NCBI GenBank assembly: GCA_927910885.1
Contig: CAKMOD010000046.1
Coordinates: 1 to 18,085 of the forward strand
Direction of reading: 5' to 3'
Source of the DNA: an uncultured Prevotella sp.
GTDB lineage: Bacteria; Bacteroidota; Bacteroidia; Bacteroidales; Bacteroidaceae
Length of the DNA: 18,085 bases
Made by a program: the position numbers and the translations under genes. The notes below the pieces were generated by a model. The model ran no database searches and was not told the origin of the DNA. It worked only from the letters and a program-made list of their open reading frames with translations. Positions 1-8,056 of this stretch are shown here, in pieces; within the stretch, counting starts at the first letter, position 1, and each line of letters opens with the position of its first letter.

Positions 1-1
1 T

Positions 2-1072
2 ATGATTGGCTACACAGCAGGCCTATACCTCCTCCTACTTATCAACGGACAGTTCTTCCAGTTTCACGCAAGTGCTGACAGCACGTGGACTTGTGTATTG
101 GCTCATACCAATTCTTACATATTTATCCATAGCAATAATAGCCATCTTCATCCCTTCTCCACAAGGATTCTTTGACCGTTGTGCAGAATCGGAAATGATA
201 TGATTAGAGGTGAGATATGGATATATACCATTATGGTATTGCTACTGATAGGAATGATATTGCTAAATCGCAATGTCCTTGAACATCGTATTCGCCAAGA
301 ACAATATTCATCAACACCATCTAAAACTGCCAAAAAAGATATTAAACTTACATTCTTCGACCGATTCAACCACATAGGAGAGTATCTTAAACTTGAAGCA
401 TGGACTATCCTTCGTAACAAGAGATTACGCCTTGCTTTCACTTTTAACATCATTGGTATTTTACTATTTAGCCTACTCGTTACTATCAATCCAGAGAATG
501 ACACGATACAGGCCAATGGCTTCATTTGCTACAGCTTTATCCTCTTTGGGTTAAGTTCACTGACAAGAATTATGTGCTATGAAGGCAATTACTATGAGTG
601 CCTACTAATGCAGCGGAATAGCTTCGAAAATCTATTGTTAGCAAAGTATTATTTTTATACAGCCCTACTATTGATACCCTTGCTTGCCTTGCTTCCTGTA
701 GCTATAATTGGGAAAGTAAACTTCTGGACAATACTATCCTATGCCCTCTTCACAGCTGGTGTATCCTATCGTATTCTCTTTCAAATGGCAATATATAATA
801 AGGTAACATTCTCTATGCAAGCTACCCACACAGGTAAGAATGCAAATACCAACTATCTACAACTCATCACTACACTCATCACCATCGCCATCCCATTCTC
901 CATCGTTTCTTTGGGTACATGGTGGCTCAACCAACCTATCCTCACCAATACTCTCCTTTCCCTCCTCGGTATCATCTTTATCGCCACTCACCGACGTTGG
1001 ATTACTGGAATAAGCATGAAGATGAAAGACAACCAATACGACCAACTTGAAGGGTTTCAAAGGAGTAGATAA
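2..1072 (+). CDS. DUF5687-family membrane protein (ABC-2-like permease), 5'-partial, two apparent frameshifts
   Basis: This is the 3' two-thirds of a multi-pass membrane protein resembling the Bacteroidota DUF5687 family, thought to be the permease of an ABC-2-type exporter. The gene enters from outside the window. Hydrophobic stretches lie at about 20-50 (LYLLLLING), 110-165, 220-265, 440-490, 530-560, 650-710, 730-780 and 860-990, with a family-like segment around 575-650 (YEGNYYECLL then FENLLLAKYYF). The reading frame changes twice. An extra T in the run at 62-64 moves it from frame 2 to frame 3, and a missing A at 187-188 moves it back; repairing both reads GQFFQFTQV and then CAEIGNDMIRGE. 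The longest uninterrupted part starts at 179 (TTG) or 200 (ATG), but this looks like an artefact of the second shift, not a true start. It stops at 1072 (TAA). It has no functional link to the CRISPR genes downstream. The family call is from pattern recognition, not a search. Confidence 0.72.
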
Positions 1073-1158
1073 AGAAAATTTCATTCAATCAAGCATAAAC
1101 CTGAGATATCTATTCGCTCGATTTATTTGATTAGACTATATCACTACATTTGAAAATA

Positions 1159-1193
1159 TTTATAGTCATTCCGATAAACACATAGACTATAAA
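1159..1193. repeat. Perfect 9-bp inverted repeat
   Basis: TTTATAGTC (1159-1167) and GACTATAAA (1185-1193) are exact reverse complements with a 17-base loop. TAGACTATA also occurs at 1132-1140. There is no T-run after the right arm, so a standard terminator is unlikely. An operator or a decayed mobile-element end is possible. Confidence 0.4.
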
Positions 1194-1383
1194 CAGAATA
1201 AAGACTTATACACTTGATTAGAATGATTATACCAAATTAGATAGTCTTAGAAAAAGGTTAGCCTACAAGATGAGATGCAAATAGATACAATGTCTATCCG
1301 CATTCTACAAATAGCTTATCCCACATCATTGGCATCTGTAAACTATTTTCATTTAATTCGAAACCAATATATGCTCATTGGGC

Positions 1384-1470
1384 TTCTAAAAGACGCCTAA
1401 TTGACTTGCAAAGATGCCCTTTTGACGTGTTATTAACGCCCTTTAGAAGTCAAATTAGGCACCTTTTACT
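1384..1470. repeat. Imperfect inverted/tandem repeat element
   Basis: GCCTAATTGACTT (1395-1407) is matched in reverse by AAGTCAAATTAGGC (1447-1460), a 13-bp arm pair with one extra A. A second pair, TTCTAAA (1384-1390) and TTTAGAA (1442-1448), overlaps the right arm, so the two pairings compete. Between the arms the word GCCCTTT followed by GA occurs twice (1416-1424 and 1438-1447), giving the element a loosely repeated look with a period of about 20-25 bases. Comparable sequence is, from memory, common between Prevotella genes; its role is unknown. Confidence 0.5.
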
Positions 1471-1885
1471 TTACGACAGTATAACTAACTGATTTCCTTT
1501 TAGTTGCAAACCTACTTTTTATATATATTTTTACCCTTTATCATAGAGTTTTTATCTGAAATTATGTAATTCTTTTTCAGAGTCATATCGGTCTTTTTGA
1601 AGTAATAAAATGAAAAGGCTTTCTGTATAGAAAGGCGATAATAGAATAGACCGTTAAGCTCCTTAGCTGTGTTTTTATATAATGTCTAACTTCTGTTACT
1701 CCGTTAAAAAATATACGAAAAGCATCCACACGTTTAAAGTAAGAACCACAAATAGTTTCACTCCACAATTCATGGTATTATTACCCAAAATAGGTTTTAA
1801 CAACCTACATGAAGTGAAATTTATAAAAAACAATCATCTATTAAAAGATTTTTCGGAATTACCAAATAAATTAAATATATTTCAT

Positions 1886-1893
1886 TATCTTTG
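1886..1893 (+). promoter_or_regulatory. Candidate promoter (-7 box TATCTTTG) of the CRISPR effector operon
   Basis: TATCTTTG fits the Bacteroidota sigma-ABfr -7 consensus TAnnTTTG, about 113 bases upstream of the cas6 start. A good -33 TTTG box at the usual distance of about 19 bases is absent, so the promoter may be weak or activator-dependent. No other strong candidate lies closer to cas6. It would give an untranslated leader of roughly 105 bases. Confidence 0.5.
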
Positions 1894-2006
1894 CATTTAT
1901 AGTCTTTAACATGACACACCGACATTATAAGGAGTGTATATTCCTTAATGAACGATGTCTGATTGAGTGACAAGCCACCCATAACCTAAAATATAAAGCC
2001 AAAACA

Positions 2007-2690
2007 ATGACTAAAATAAAGACACTGACCATACAGTTTGATACCCCCTTACGGCGATCAGAAATCCCACTATTTCGTGGAGCCATTATTGCAGCAATTC
2101 CCTCAAGTAATATCCTATTCCATAATCACGATGGTACATCCCTACGGTACTCTTACCCTCTGATACAATATAAACGTATTGGTGGGAAAGCTGCTATCAC
2201 CTGTATTGGCAAGGGGGTAGACGCAATGGAAGAGCTGTTTGTGAATGCTGATCTGAACCTTAACATCGGCAGACGGAAAGTAGAACTGAAGATTGAAAGT
2301 ATCAAAGCTGAAGAAGTTGATGTAAAAAGGGCACCTTCTCCTATCACTTACCAAATCCACAGTTGGCTGCCATTAAATGGAGAAAATCACAAACAATTTC
2401 ACTCAACTGAGAGTATGGTGGAAAGAATAAAGATGCTTGAGCAAATCATGACTGGTAACATCCTCTCGCTACTCAAAGGATTAGACATCTTTATTGACTT
2501 CCAGCTACAGACGGTCATAACAGACTACTGTATTGGAAGACCCATCACTTACAAGCATTTAAAATTAACAAATATAGACCTTACTTTTACAGCAAACATA
2601 CAACTGCCACAGCATATCGGAATAGGAAAGCACAGCAGTATGGGAGCTGGGGTACTATCAAAAAATCAAAAACCAATCTATAACGTATGA
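2007..2690 (+). CDS. cas6: Cas6, CRISPR RNA endoribonuclease (Bacteroidota Cas6b-like type)
   Basis: Cas6 cuts pre-crRNA inside each repeat to give crRNAs with a repeat-derived 5' handle. The 227-residue length suits the Bacteroidota Cas6 group. A ferredoxin-like RAMP fold is suggested by the N-terminal strand (KTLTIQFDTPL) and by the glycine-rich loop at residues 205-215 (GIGKHSSMGAG), the RAMP hallmark, placed near the C terminus as in Cas6. Catalytic residues vary in this family; H209 in the loop and the histidines near residues 40-42 could take part, but I cannot assign them. It is the first gene of the operon and its stop overlaps the cas10 start (ATGA at 2687-2690), implying translational coupling. 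The repeat ends in ATTAAGAC, consistent with an 8-nt handle from Cas6-type cleavage. The gene is intact. Confidence 0.9.
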   Translation: MTKIKTLTIQFDTPLRRSEIPLFRGAIIAAIPSSNILFHNHDGTSLRYSYPLIQYKRIGGKAAITCIGKGVDAMEELFVNADLNLNIGRRKVELKIESIKAEEVDVKRAPSPITYQIHSWLPLNGENHKQFHSTESMVERIKMLEQIMTGNILSLLKGLDIFIDFQLQTVITDYCIGRPITYKHLKLTNIDLTFTANIQLPQHIGIGKHSSMGAGVLSKNQKPIYNV

Positions 2691-4153
2691 CTAAATATTT
2701 ATACGGAGCATCCGTACAAGGAATCCAACAGTTTATTTTCCAGACAAATGAGCTGAAAGACATTGTTGGAGCAAGTGAATTAGTGGAGTCCATCTGTACA
2801 GAACTTTTCAAGAAAGTTGTTGGGCAAAGATGGAAAGAAGCGAACCAGGTAATCTCGGCAGCTGGAAATGTGAAGTACATATTCGAAGACAAGGCTGAAT
2901 GTGAAGAAGTTGTACGCAACTTTCCACGTGAGGTAATGACCAATGCTCCTGGGGTTACAATCAGTCAGGCTGTGGTAGAACTCGGAAACGACTTTGTCAA
3001 GTCTGTAAATGAATTAGAAGGAAAACTACGAAGCCAACGAAACAAGCCTTGTAAAAGTATTACTGTCGGCAGACTCGGAATCAGCCGATCTCCACAAACA
3101 GGTCTTCCCATAACAAAGCCGGACGAAGAGAACGAAAAAGAATATGACGCATCCACGTATGCAAAAAGAAAACATAACAAGGTTATAAAGTTATGCCAAA
3201 AAAGCTTTGGTGAAAAGGTATATTTAAAGTCATCTTCCATTCCTTTTGATGTGGCAAAAATGACTGGCAAAAATGACTGGATTGCCATCATACACGCTGA
3301 CGGAAATGGATTAGGCCAAGTAGTACAGAAAATTGGACACAATATAGAAGACTTCAAACAATTCTCTAAGGAGTTGAACAATGCTACTATAGCTGCCGCC
3401 AACGATGCTTTCAGGAAAGTCAGCCCCGAACACGGATGGGAACAGACCATCCCCATTCGCCCAATTGTGTTAGGAGGTGATGATATGACCGTTATCATCC
3501 GTGGAGAACTCGCCATCGAATATGTAACAGAGTTTATGAAAAAGTTTGAACAACACAGCAGCGAAGGGAACTTGAGACCTATCCTGGAAAAGGCTGGTAT
3601 GAAACGACTCACAGCCTGTGCTGGTGTAGCCTTCATAAAATCGTCCTATCCATTCTATTACGGTTATGCATTGGCAGAGCAGCTCTGTAAATATGCAAAG
3701 AAAACTGAACCTCATACCTCAACCTCAAGCCTGATATTCCATAAAGTTCAAGATTCATTCATAAACAACTATGAAGACATCGTACAACGTGAACTGAAGA
3801 CATCTGAAGGTAGTTCCTTCTGCTTCGGCCCTTATTATCTCAATGAAGGGGAGCAACCAAACGGCTACTATACGATAGAGAAACTCTATTCTTTATGCCA
3901 AAAACTTGGTGAAGACAAAAACGAGGGAATAAAGACAGGTATCAGACAGTGGCTGACACTCATGCACGAAGACGAAGCGAAAGCTGTCCAAAGGCTGAAA
4001 CGTCTCAAGACCCTGAATGAGGATAAAGACTCCATTTCTATAATTGAAGCACTAACAAATGGTAGAAAAGGAACTGAGAATGTACAGGCTTTCCCTGCCT
4101 ATGACGTGCTGACATACCACACTATTTTAAACCAAAAGACCAAGGAGAAATAA
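2687..4153 (+). CDS. cas10: Cas10, type III large subunit, no HD domain, active-looking GGDD palm
   Basis: Cas10 is the large subunit of type III interference complexes and makes cyclic oligoadenylate when target RNA is bound. At 488 residues it is short. The N terminus starts directly with a palm-like segment (YLYGASVQGIQQFIF) and there is no HD nuclease domain. This is not a truncation, because the ATG overlaps the cas6 stop. Palm features seen are a DGNGLG motif at residues 205-210 and an intact GGDD at 263-266, the metal-binding pair needed for cyclase activity. ACAGVAF near residue 310 and the following YALAEQLCKYAK fit the rest of the second palm domain; the tail is helical, as in the Cas10 D4 domain. 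The complex should therefore signal but not cut DNA through an HD site. The two downstream CARF-HEPN proteins are the expected receivers. The gene is intact and is followed by an AAGGAG ribosome-binding-like sequence. Confidence 0.93.
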   Translation: MTKYLYGASVQGIQQFIFQTNELKDIVGASELVESICTELFKKVVGQRWKEANQVISAAGNVKYIFEDKAECEEVVRNFPREVMTNAPGVTISQAVVELGNDFVKSVNELEGKLRSQRNKPCKSITVGRLGISRSPQTGLPITKPDEENEKEYDASTYAKRKHNKVIKLCQKSFGEKVYLKSSSIPFDVAKMTGKNDWIAIIHADGNGLGQVVQKIGHNIEDFKQFSKELNNATIAAANDAFRKVSPEHGWEQTIPIRPIVLGGDDMTVIIRGELAIEYVTEFMKKFEQHSSEGNLRPILEKAGMKRLTACAGVAFIKSSYPFYYGYALAEQLCKYAKKTEPHTSTSSLIFHKVQDSFINNYEDIVQRELKTSEGSSFCFGPYYLNEGEQPNGYYTIEKLYSLCQKLGEDKNEGIKTGIRQWLTLMHEDEAKAVQRLKRLKTLNEDKDSISIIEALTNGRKGTENVQAFPAYDVLTYHTILNQKTKEK

Positions 4154-4155
4154 CG

Positions 4156-4707
4156 ATGACCGATATCAAATACAAAATAACTTTCTTTTCAAACTGGCAT
4201 TGCGGTTCAGGACTCGCAGCTGGAGCTGATACCGACGAGCTAGTCATTAAAGACCGTAACGGACTACCCTATGTCCCTGGCCGTACCATAAAAGGATTGC
4301 TACGTGAGGCTGCAATGATGCTCAAACAGTTCACAGACATACCGGAGGAAAGTATCAACAGACTTTTCGGTAAAATTAAAGACGCTGCGGACTTTAAATG
4401 TAGAAATAAAGTCTCATTTACGAATGCAACACTTAGTGAGGAAGAACAGAACAGTATAATCAGTAACAAACTGACTAAGCATCTTTATATGTCTGTTGCC
4501 TCAACAGCTATCGGTACGGATGGGATAGCTGTTGACCATTCACTAAGAAAGATCGAGACAACCATTCCTTGCTGCGTATATGGTAGAGTGATGAATGTCA
4601 ACGAGCAAGACATTGATATCTTGCTCCAGACCTTCAAATGGATTAAACGATTAGGATTAGGACGCAACCGGGGCTATGGTCGCTGTGAGATAACAAAAGA
4701 AGGTTAA
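4156..4707 (+). CDS. Csm3-like Cas7 RAMP protein, crRNA backbone subunit
   Basis: This small RAMP protein of 183 residues would form the repeating backbone along the crRNA. The N-terminal part has the Cas7 pattern: a strand with HCGSG (15-19), then an aspartate-containing loop GADTDELVI (23-31), then GLPYVPGRTIKGLLR (36-50), the usual PGxxxKG signature. D27 aligns with the aspartate that cuts target RNA in Csm3, so target RNA cleavage is plausible. The C-terminal glycine-rich loop is at residues 166-176 (LGLGRNRGYGR). It starts 2 bases after the cas10 stop. In III-D systems such proteins are called group 7 Csm3-like. No frameshift is seen. Confidence 0.85.
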   Translation: MTDIKYKITFFSNWHCGSGLAAGADTDELVIKDRNGLPYVPGRTIKGLLREAAMMLKQFTDIPEESINRLFGKIKDAADFKCRNKVSFTNATLSEEEQNSIISNKLTKHLYMSVASTAIGTDGIAVDHSLRKIETTIPCCVYGRVMNVNEQDIDILLQTFKWIKRLGLGRNRGYGRCEITKEG

Positions 4708-4710
4708 GCT

Positions 4711-6222
4711 ATGGAAAAGATACAATTTAAATGCGAGTTGCTTTCAGACATCGTTCTGAACGACTCTTCTGCAACAGAGGGGAAAAGAAGAAGTTTAGAC
4801 TTTATCCCTGGAAACAATTTTCTGGGAATTGTTGCAGCACAACTATATAAGGAAACAGACGATGATGCGTGGAATATTTTCCATAGCGGTCACGTCCGCT
4901 TTGGTGATGCTCATCCATCAACTGACGGCAAAAGAGGACTACGTATCCCTGTCTCAATCTTCCATCCCAAGTTGAAAGGTATGGAAACAGGTTGTTATAT
5001 TCATCATCTGACAAAGCAAAATGATGACATCCGCGCAATACAGCTAAAGCAATGCCGAGAAGGATTTTACATATACAACCAGGACAAGCTCGCCACTCAG
5101 ATTGTTGTAAACAAAGACTTTGCCATCAAGTCTGCCTACGATAGCGATAGGAGAAGAGCTAAAGATAGTCAGATGTTTGGATATGAATCATTGTGCAAAG
5201 GGCTCATTATGTATTTCACGGTAGAAGTTGAGGATGAGGCTAAGCAATATAAAGAAGCTATAATCAAGGCACTATGTGGCCAACACCATATTGGACGTTC
5301 ACGTTCTGCCCAATACGGTTGGGTTGAGATAACTGAATCGCCATTTGAGGAAATTGCCACAACACAACAGTCTGTACTAATCAATGGCAAACAATATGTG
5401 ACGGTCTATGCAGACAGTCGCCTTATCTTCCTTGATGAGAATGGCAACAATACTTTCCAGCCTTCGACACGTGATCTCGGCATAGAAGATGATGATGCTG
5501 AAATTGATTGGGCACTGTCACAGATACGTACATTCCAATATGCACCGTGGAACTATAAACGCCAAGCTTTTGATACCGACCGCTGTGGTATAGAAAAGGG
5601 AAGTGTTTTCCTTGTTAAGACAAGTGCTGGCGTTTCTCCTGAGAAGACAGTAGGTTATTACAAGAATGAAGGGTTTGGACACATCATTTACAACCCTATT
5701 TTCCTGCAAGGAGATGAGGATGGCCTTTCGCTTTTCAAATTCTGCAAACAAAAAGAAACAGTTTCTATCTGCCAAGCTACAGAGGTGAACAGTAGTCTGA
5801 TCCAATTCCTGAAAAAGAAGAAGAAAGACGCTGAAGACCAGAACATAATAATTAAAGAGGTAAACAAATTCGTTGAACAAAACAAGAAGCTTTTCTCACA
5901 GGACTTATTTGCTTCACAGTGGGGAAGTATCCGTGCTCTTGCAATGGCATATAATGATGAAGAGAAACTAAAGAAGGTTATTGGATGCGAAGAACAGGAA
6001 AATCCTGAAAAGGAACAAAAGAAGGTTATCAAGTGCGATAAGAAGAAGGAACCGGAAAAGAAACAAGGCTATATTGTCCATGGTGTTGCTGCTGAAAAAT
6101 GGAATGAATGTGGACGCCGGAAAGTACTTGAAGATTTCCTGAAGAATCCACAGTTCAAAGGACACCTACAAGAAGCCGTCATCAACCTGGCTTCAGAAAT
6201 GGCTAAGATATGCAAATCATAA
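4711..6222 (+). CDS. csx10: Csx10-like RAMP (Cas5 group), type III-D marker
   Basis: Csx10 is the Cas5-group RAMP of III-D complexes that caps the crRNA 5' handle. The 503 residues open with a typical Csx10 beginning: LLSDIVLNDSSATEG (11-25), then SLDFIPGNNFLGIVA, then HVRFGDAHP with LRIPVSIFHPK following. A glycine-rich loop GRSRSAQYGW at residues 195-204 closes the first RAMP fold. The second half is less conserved and becomes lysine/glutamate-rich and helical after about residue 365. Two tandem 48-bp units (5971-6018 and 6019-6066) encode related 16-residue blocks that both start KKVI, inside a charged linker at about residues 421-452. It starts 3 bases after the previous gene. The reading frame is intact. 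Confidence 0.8.
   Translation: MEKIQFKCELLSDIVLNDSSATEGKRRSLDFIPGNNFLGIVAAQLYKETDDDAWNIFHSGHVRFGDAHPSTDGKRGLRIPVSIFHPKLKGMETGCYIHHLTKQNDDIRAIQLKQCREGFYIYNQDKLATQIVVNKDFAIKSAYDSDRRRAKDSQMFGYESLCKGLIMYFTVEVEDEAKQYKEAIIKALCGQHHIGRSRSAQYGWVEITESPFEEIATTQQSVLINGKQYVTVYADSRLIFLDENGNNTFQPSTRDLGIEDDDAEIDWALSQIRTFQYAPWNYKRQAFDTDRCGIEKGSVFLVKTSAGVSPEKTVGYYKNEGFGHIIYNPIFLQGDEDGLSLFKFCKQKETVSICQATEVNSSLIQFLKKKKKDAEDQNIIIKEVNKFVEQNKKLFSQDLFASQWGSIRALAMAYNDEEKLKKVIGCEEQENPEKEQKKVIKCDKKKEPEKKQGYIVHGVAAEKWNECGRRKVLEDFLKNPQFKGHLQEAVINLASEMAKICKS
5971..6066 (+). repeat. Two tandem 48-bp units inside csx10
   Basis: Units at 5971-6018 and 6019-6066 both begin AAGAAGGTTAT and end GAAAAG-AACAA-like. They encode KKVIGCEEQENPEKEQ and KKVIKCDKKKEPEKKQ. 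The match is clear but diverged, so the duplication is not recent. Its length keeps the frame. Confidence 0.75.
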
Positions 6223-6234
6223 ACAGGAACAGAA

Positions 6235-7629
6235 ATGAAGAATACATATAAATACAGACTGCTATCAAGAATAACCTTAGAAGCACTCTCACCACTTGTC
6301 ATTGGCAGTGGAAACAAGAATATAAAGACCGACTCTGTTGTTGCTAAGGATGTAAATGAACTCCCATATATTCCAGCAACGACCTTAGCTGGACTCATTC
6401 GTCATTCACTTCCAGAAGAAGAACAAAGAAGATGGATGGGATTTCAGACAAAAGAAGAGAGCTATGGCTCTCAGCTCATCCTGTCAGAAGCAAAAATACT
6501 CTTAGAGGATGGGAAACCTATTGACGGTCTGAGTAATAAAGAAGATGCTGTCAAACAGCTATGCTATCAACTGCCCATCCGCCAACACGTACGCATCAAT
6601 CATCAAGGAGTAGCAGAGAAGAACGGTAAATTTGATGAGGAGATTGTCCCTAAAGGTATGCGTTTCTGTTTTGAAATGGAACTGAAGTCTGAGGAAGGTG
6701 ATAATGAGATAATGGATAAAATTCTCTCAACAATCCAGTCAAACGGCTTCCGTATTGGCAGTGGAAGTAGGAGCGGATTCGGACAAATATCCATAGTCAG
6801 CATCTTACACAGGAAACTGAACCTCAGCATTCCAGAAGATTTAAAGCTCTATCTCAGCAAGTCTTCTTCATTAGAAAAAATCTGGGAGGGATTTGAGCCC
6901 TATACCCTTGCTGAAAATACAAATACTGACTACATCAGCTATGAGCTGACCCTACAACCAACTGACTTTATGTTCTTTGGAGCAGGCTTCGGTAACGAAT
7001 GCTCAGATATGACCTTTGTCAGAGAAGCTGTTATTCAATGGGACAATGATGACAGGGCCTGTATTATCGAAAAGGAAAGGTAATCCTCATACCTGGCTCA
7101 TCCGTAAAAGGAGCATTGGCACATAGGACAGCCTACCATTACAACAAACTTAAAGGTTGTTTTGCTGATGGCAAATCAGCAGAGGAACTACAAGAACACG
7201 TTGGAAAAAAGAACGAAGCGGTAAAGCTATTGTTTGGTTCTGAAGGTGATAACAGGGGCAAAAACAAGAAACGAGGAAATATCCTCATTTCTGATATTAT
7301 CAAGATACCAACTGAAGAACTTGAAAAGAAAGTTCTCAACCACGTCAAGATTGACCGCTTTACAGGTGGTGCAGTACCAGGAGCACTTTTCTCAGAGGAA
7401 GTATTATATTCCCCCAGAAAACTCCTTCACACTTGAGCTCTTGCTTTATAAAGCTGCTATCACAGAAGACAAAAAAGATAAGGAAGATAAGGAAAAAATA
7501 CTCAAAGCTTTTGAAACCGCCTTGACCGACCTGTGTAAAGGCTATCTCCCATTAGGTGGAGGTGTGAACAGAGGTAATGGAACTTTCAAAGGAAGTTTAA
7601 AGAAAAATGGAGAAACAATCTATGAATAA
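6235..7629 (+). CDS. Double-RAMP (Csm3/Cas7-like fusion) protein, two apparent frameshifts
   Basis: With two single-base repairs this is one 464-residue protein made of two Cas7-like RAMP domains. Domain 1 shows LSPLVIGSGN (about 19-28), LPYIPATTLAGLIRHSL and a glycine-rich loop GSGSRSGFGQISI (about 177-189). Domain 2 starts near YISYELTLQPTDF, has an FFGAGFGN loop, VILIPGSSVKGALAHR and ends with LPLGGGVNRGNGTF. The unbroken frame stops at 7083. A missing G in GG at 7074-7075 explains this, giving IEKGKVILIPGSS when repaired. The second break is an extra C in the C5 run at 7411-7415; repair gives VLYSPENSFTLELLL. The two changes cancel, and there are no other stops. Fused Cas7 proteins are typical of III-D relatives. 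The stop overlaps the next start by 8 bases. It begins 12 bases after csx10. Confidence 0.82.
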
Positions 7630-8056
7630 TATAAATGACATTGATTTCACCCTTACTTATGAAGGGTATCTATGGATGAGTAACAAACAACGTCCAGAAG
7701 TATTTCACCCCGAGTCACAAGTTGACCCTACTCTGTTTACAAAAAAGAATCCATTCATAGTAGAAGGGTATCTCTTTAACAAACAGTCAGGCCTTTCCCT
7801 CAGTATTAAGTATATTGATGGACAATACCATATATATCGTAACATTATACAAGACACCGACCTGAACAGCAAGGATGTTGACACTGTTTATTATCTTACA
7901 CAACGCATGAAGACCTCTGGCAAAGAATGGGCTAAATTCTTACGTTACTGGAAAGAAAAGGCTGATTCTTCCTGTCTCGGTATGAATGTACTGGAAGTAG
8001 AAAAAGAAGTTTTTATTGGATTTAAAAAAAGGAGGGATAGACTATGCCTAATATAA
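7622..8056 (+). CDS. csx19: Csx19/TIGR03984-like CRISPR-associated protein
   Basis: This small soluble protein of about 144 residues has no motif whose function I know. I place it in the TIGR03984 (Csx19) group because of its EGYLWMSNKQRPEVF start, its size, and its position directly before a TIGR03986 RAMP, which is its usual neighbour in III-D loci. I chose the ATG at 7622, which gives MNNINDIDF and overlaps the previous stop by 8 bases (ATGAATAA); an ATG at 7607 would add five residues. The C terminus is doubtful. An A7 run at 8024-8030 precedes KKRRDRLCLI; with one A fewer the protein would end GIDYA with a stop at 8049-8051, again an 8-base overlap with the next ATG at 8044. Its role may be as a complex subunit; this is inference. 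Confidence 0.7.
   Translation: MNNINDIDFTLTYEGYLWMSNKQRPEVFHPESQVDPTLFTKKNPFIVEGYLFNKQSGLSLSIKYIDGQYHIYRNIIQDTDLNSKDVDTVYYLTQRMKTSGKEWAKFLRYWKEKADSSCLGMNVLEVEKEVFIGFKKRRDRLCLI

Larger units (their letters stand above)
1073..2006. other. 934-bp non-coding spacer with inverted repeats
   Basis: No convincing gene is seen here. The composition is AT-rich and the only open frames are short and low-complexity. Notable content: a TAGACTATA word at 1132-1140 and 1183-1191 with its inverse between them, giving a perfect 9-bp inverted repeat (1159-1167 with 1185-1193); a larger imperfect repeat element at about 1384-1470; and a promoter-like TATCTTTG at 1886-1893 ahead of the CRISPR operon. The 5' untranslated region after that box holds a short AAGGA/TCCTT hairpin at 1930-1946. 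The spacer separates the unrelated permease gene from the CRISPR locus. Confidence 0.7.

Noticed and set aside
1682..1909. 75-residue plus-strand open frame upstream of the operon
   Set aside because: It is AT-rich, has no family resemblance, and runs over the candidate promoter at 1886-1893; probably chance.
2965..3636. Long minus-strand open frame (223 codons) opposite cas10
   Set aside because: It is a serine/phenylalanine-rich mirror of a well-recognised cas10 frame, with no motif or promoter.
5518..6032. Minus-strand frames opposite csx10 with apparently hydrophobic segments
   Set aside because: Phenylalanine/leucine-rich stretches are the antisense of lysine/glutamate-rich csx10 coding sequence.
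7607..7621. Earlier ATG for the csx19-like gene
   Set aside because: Using 7622 gives the usual short overlap with the upstream stop and a more natural N terminus.
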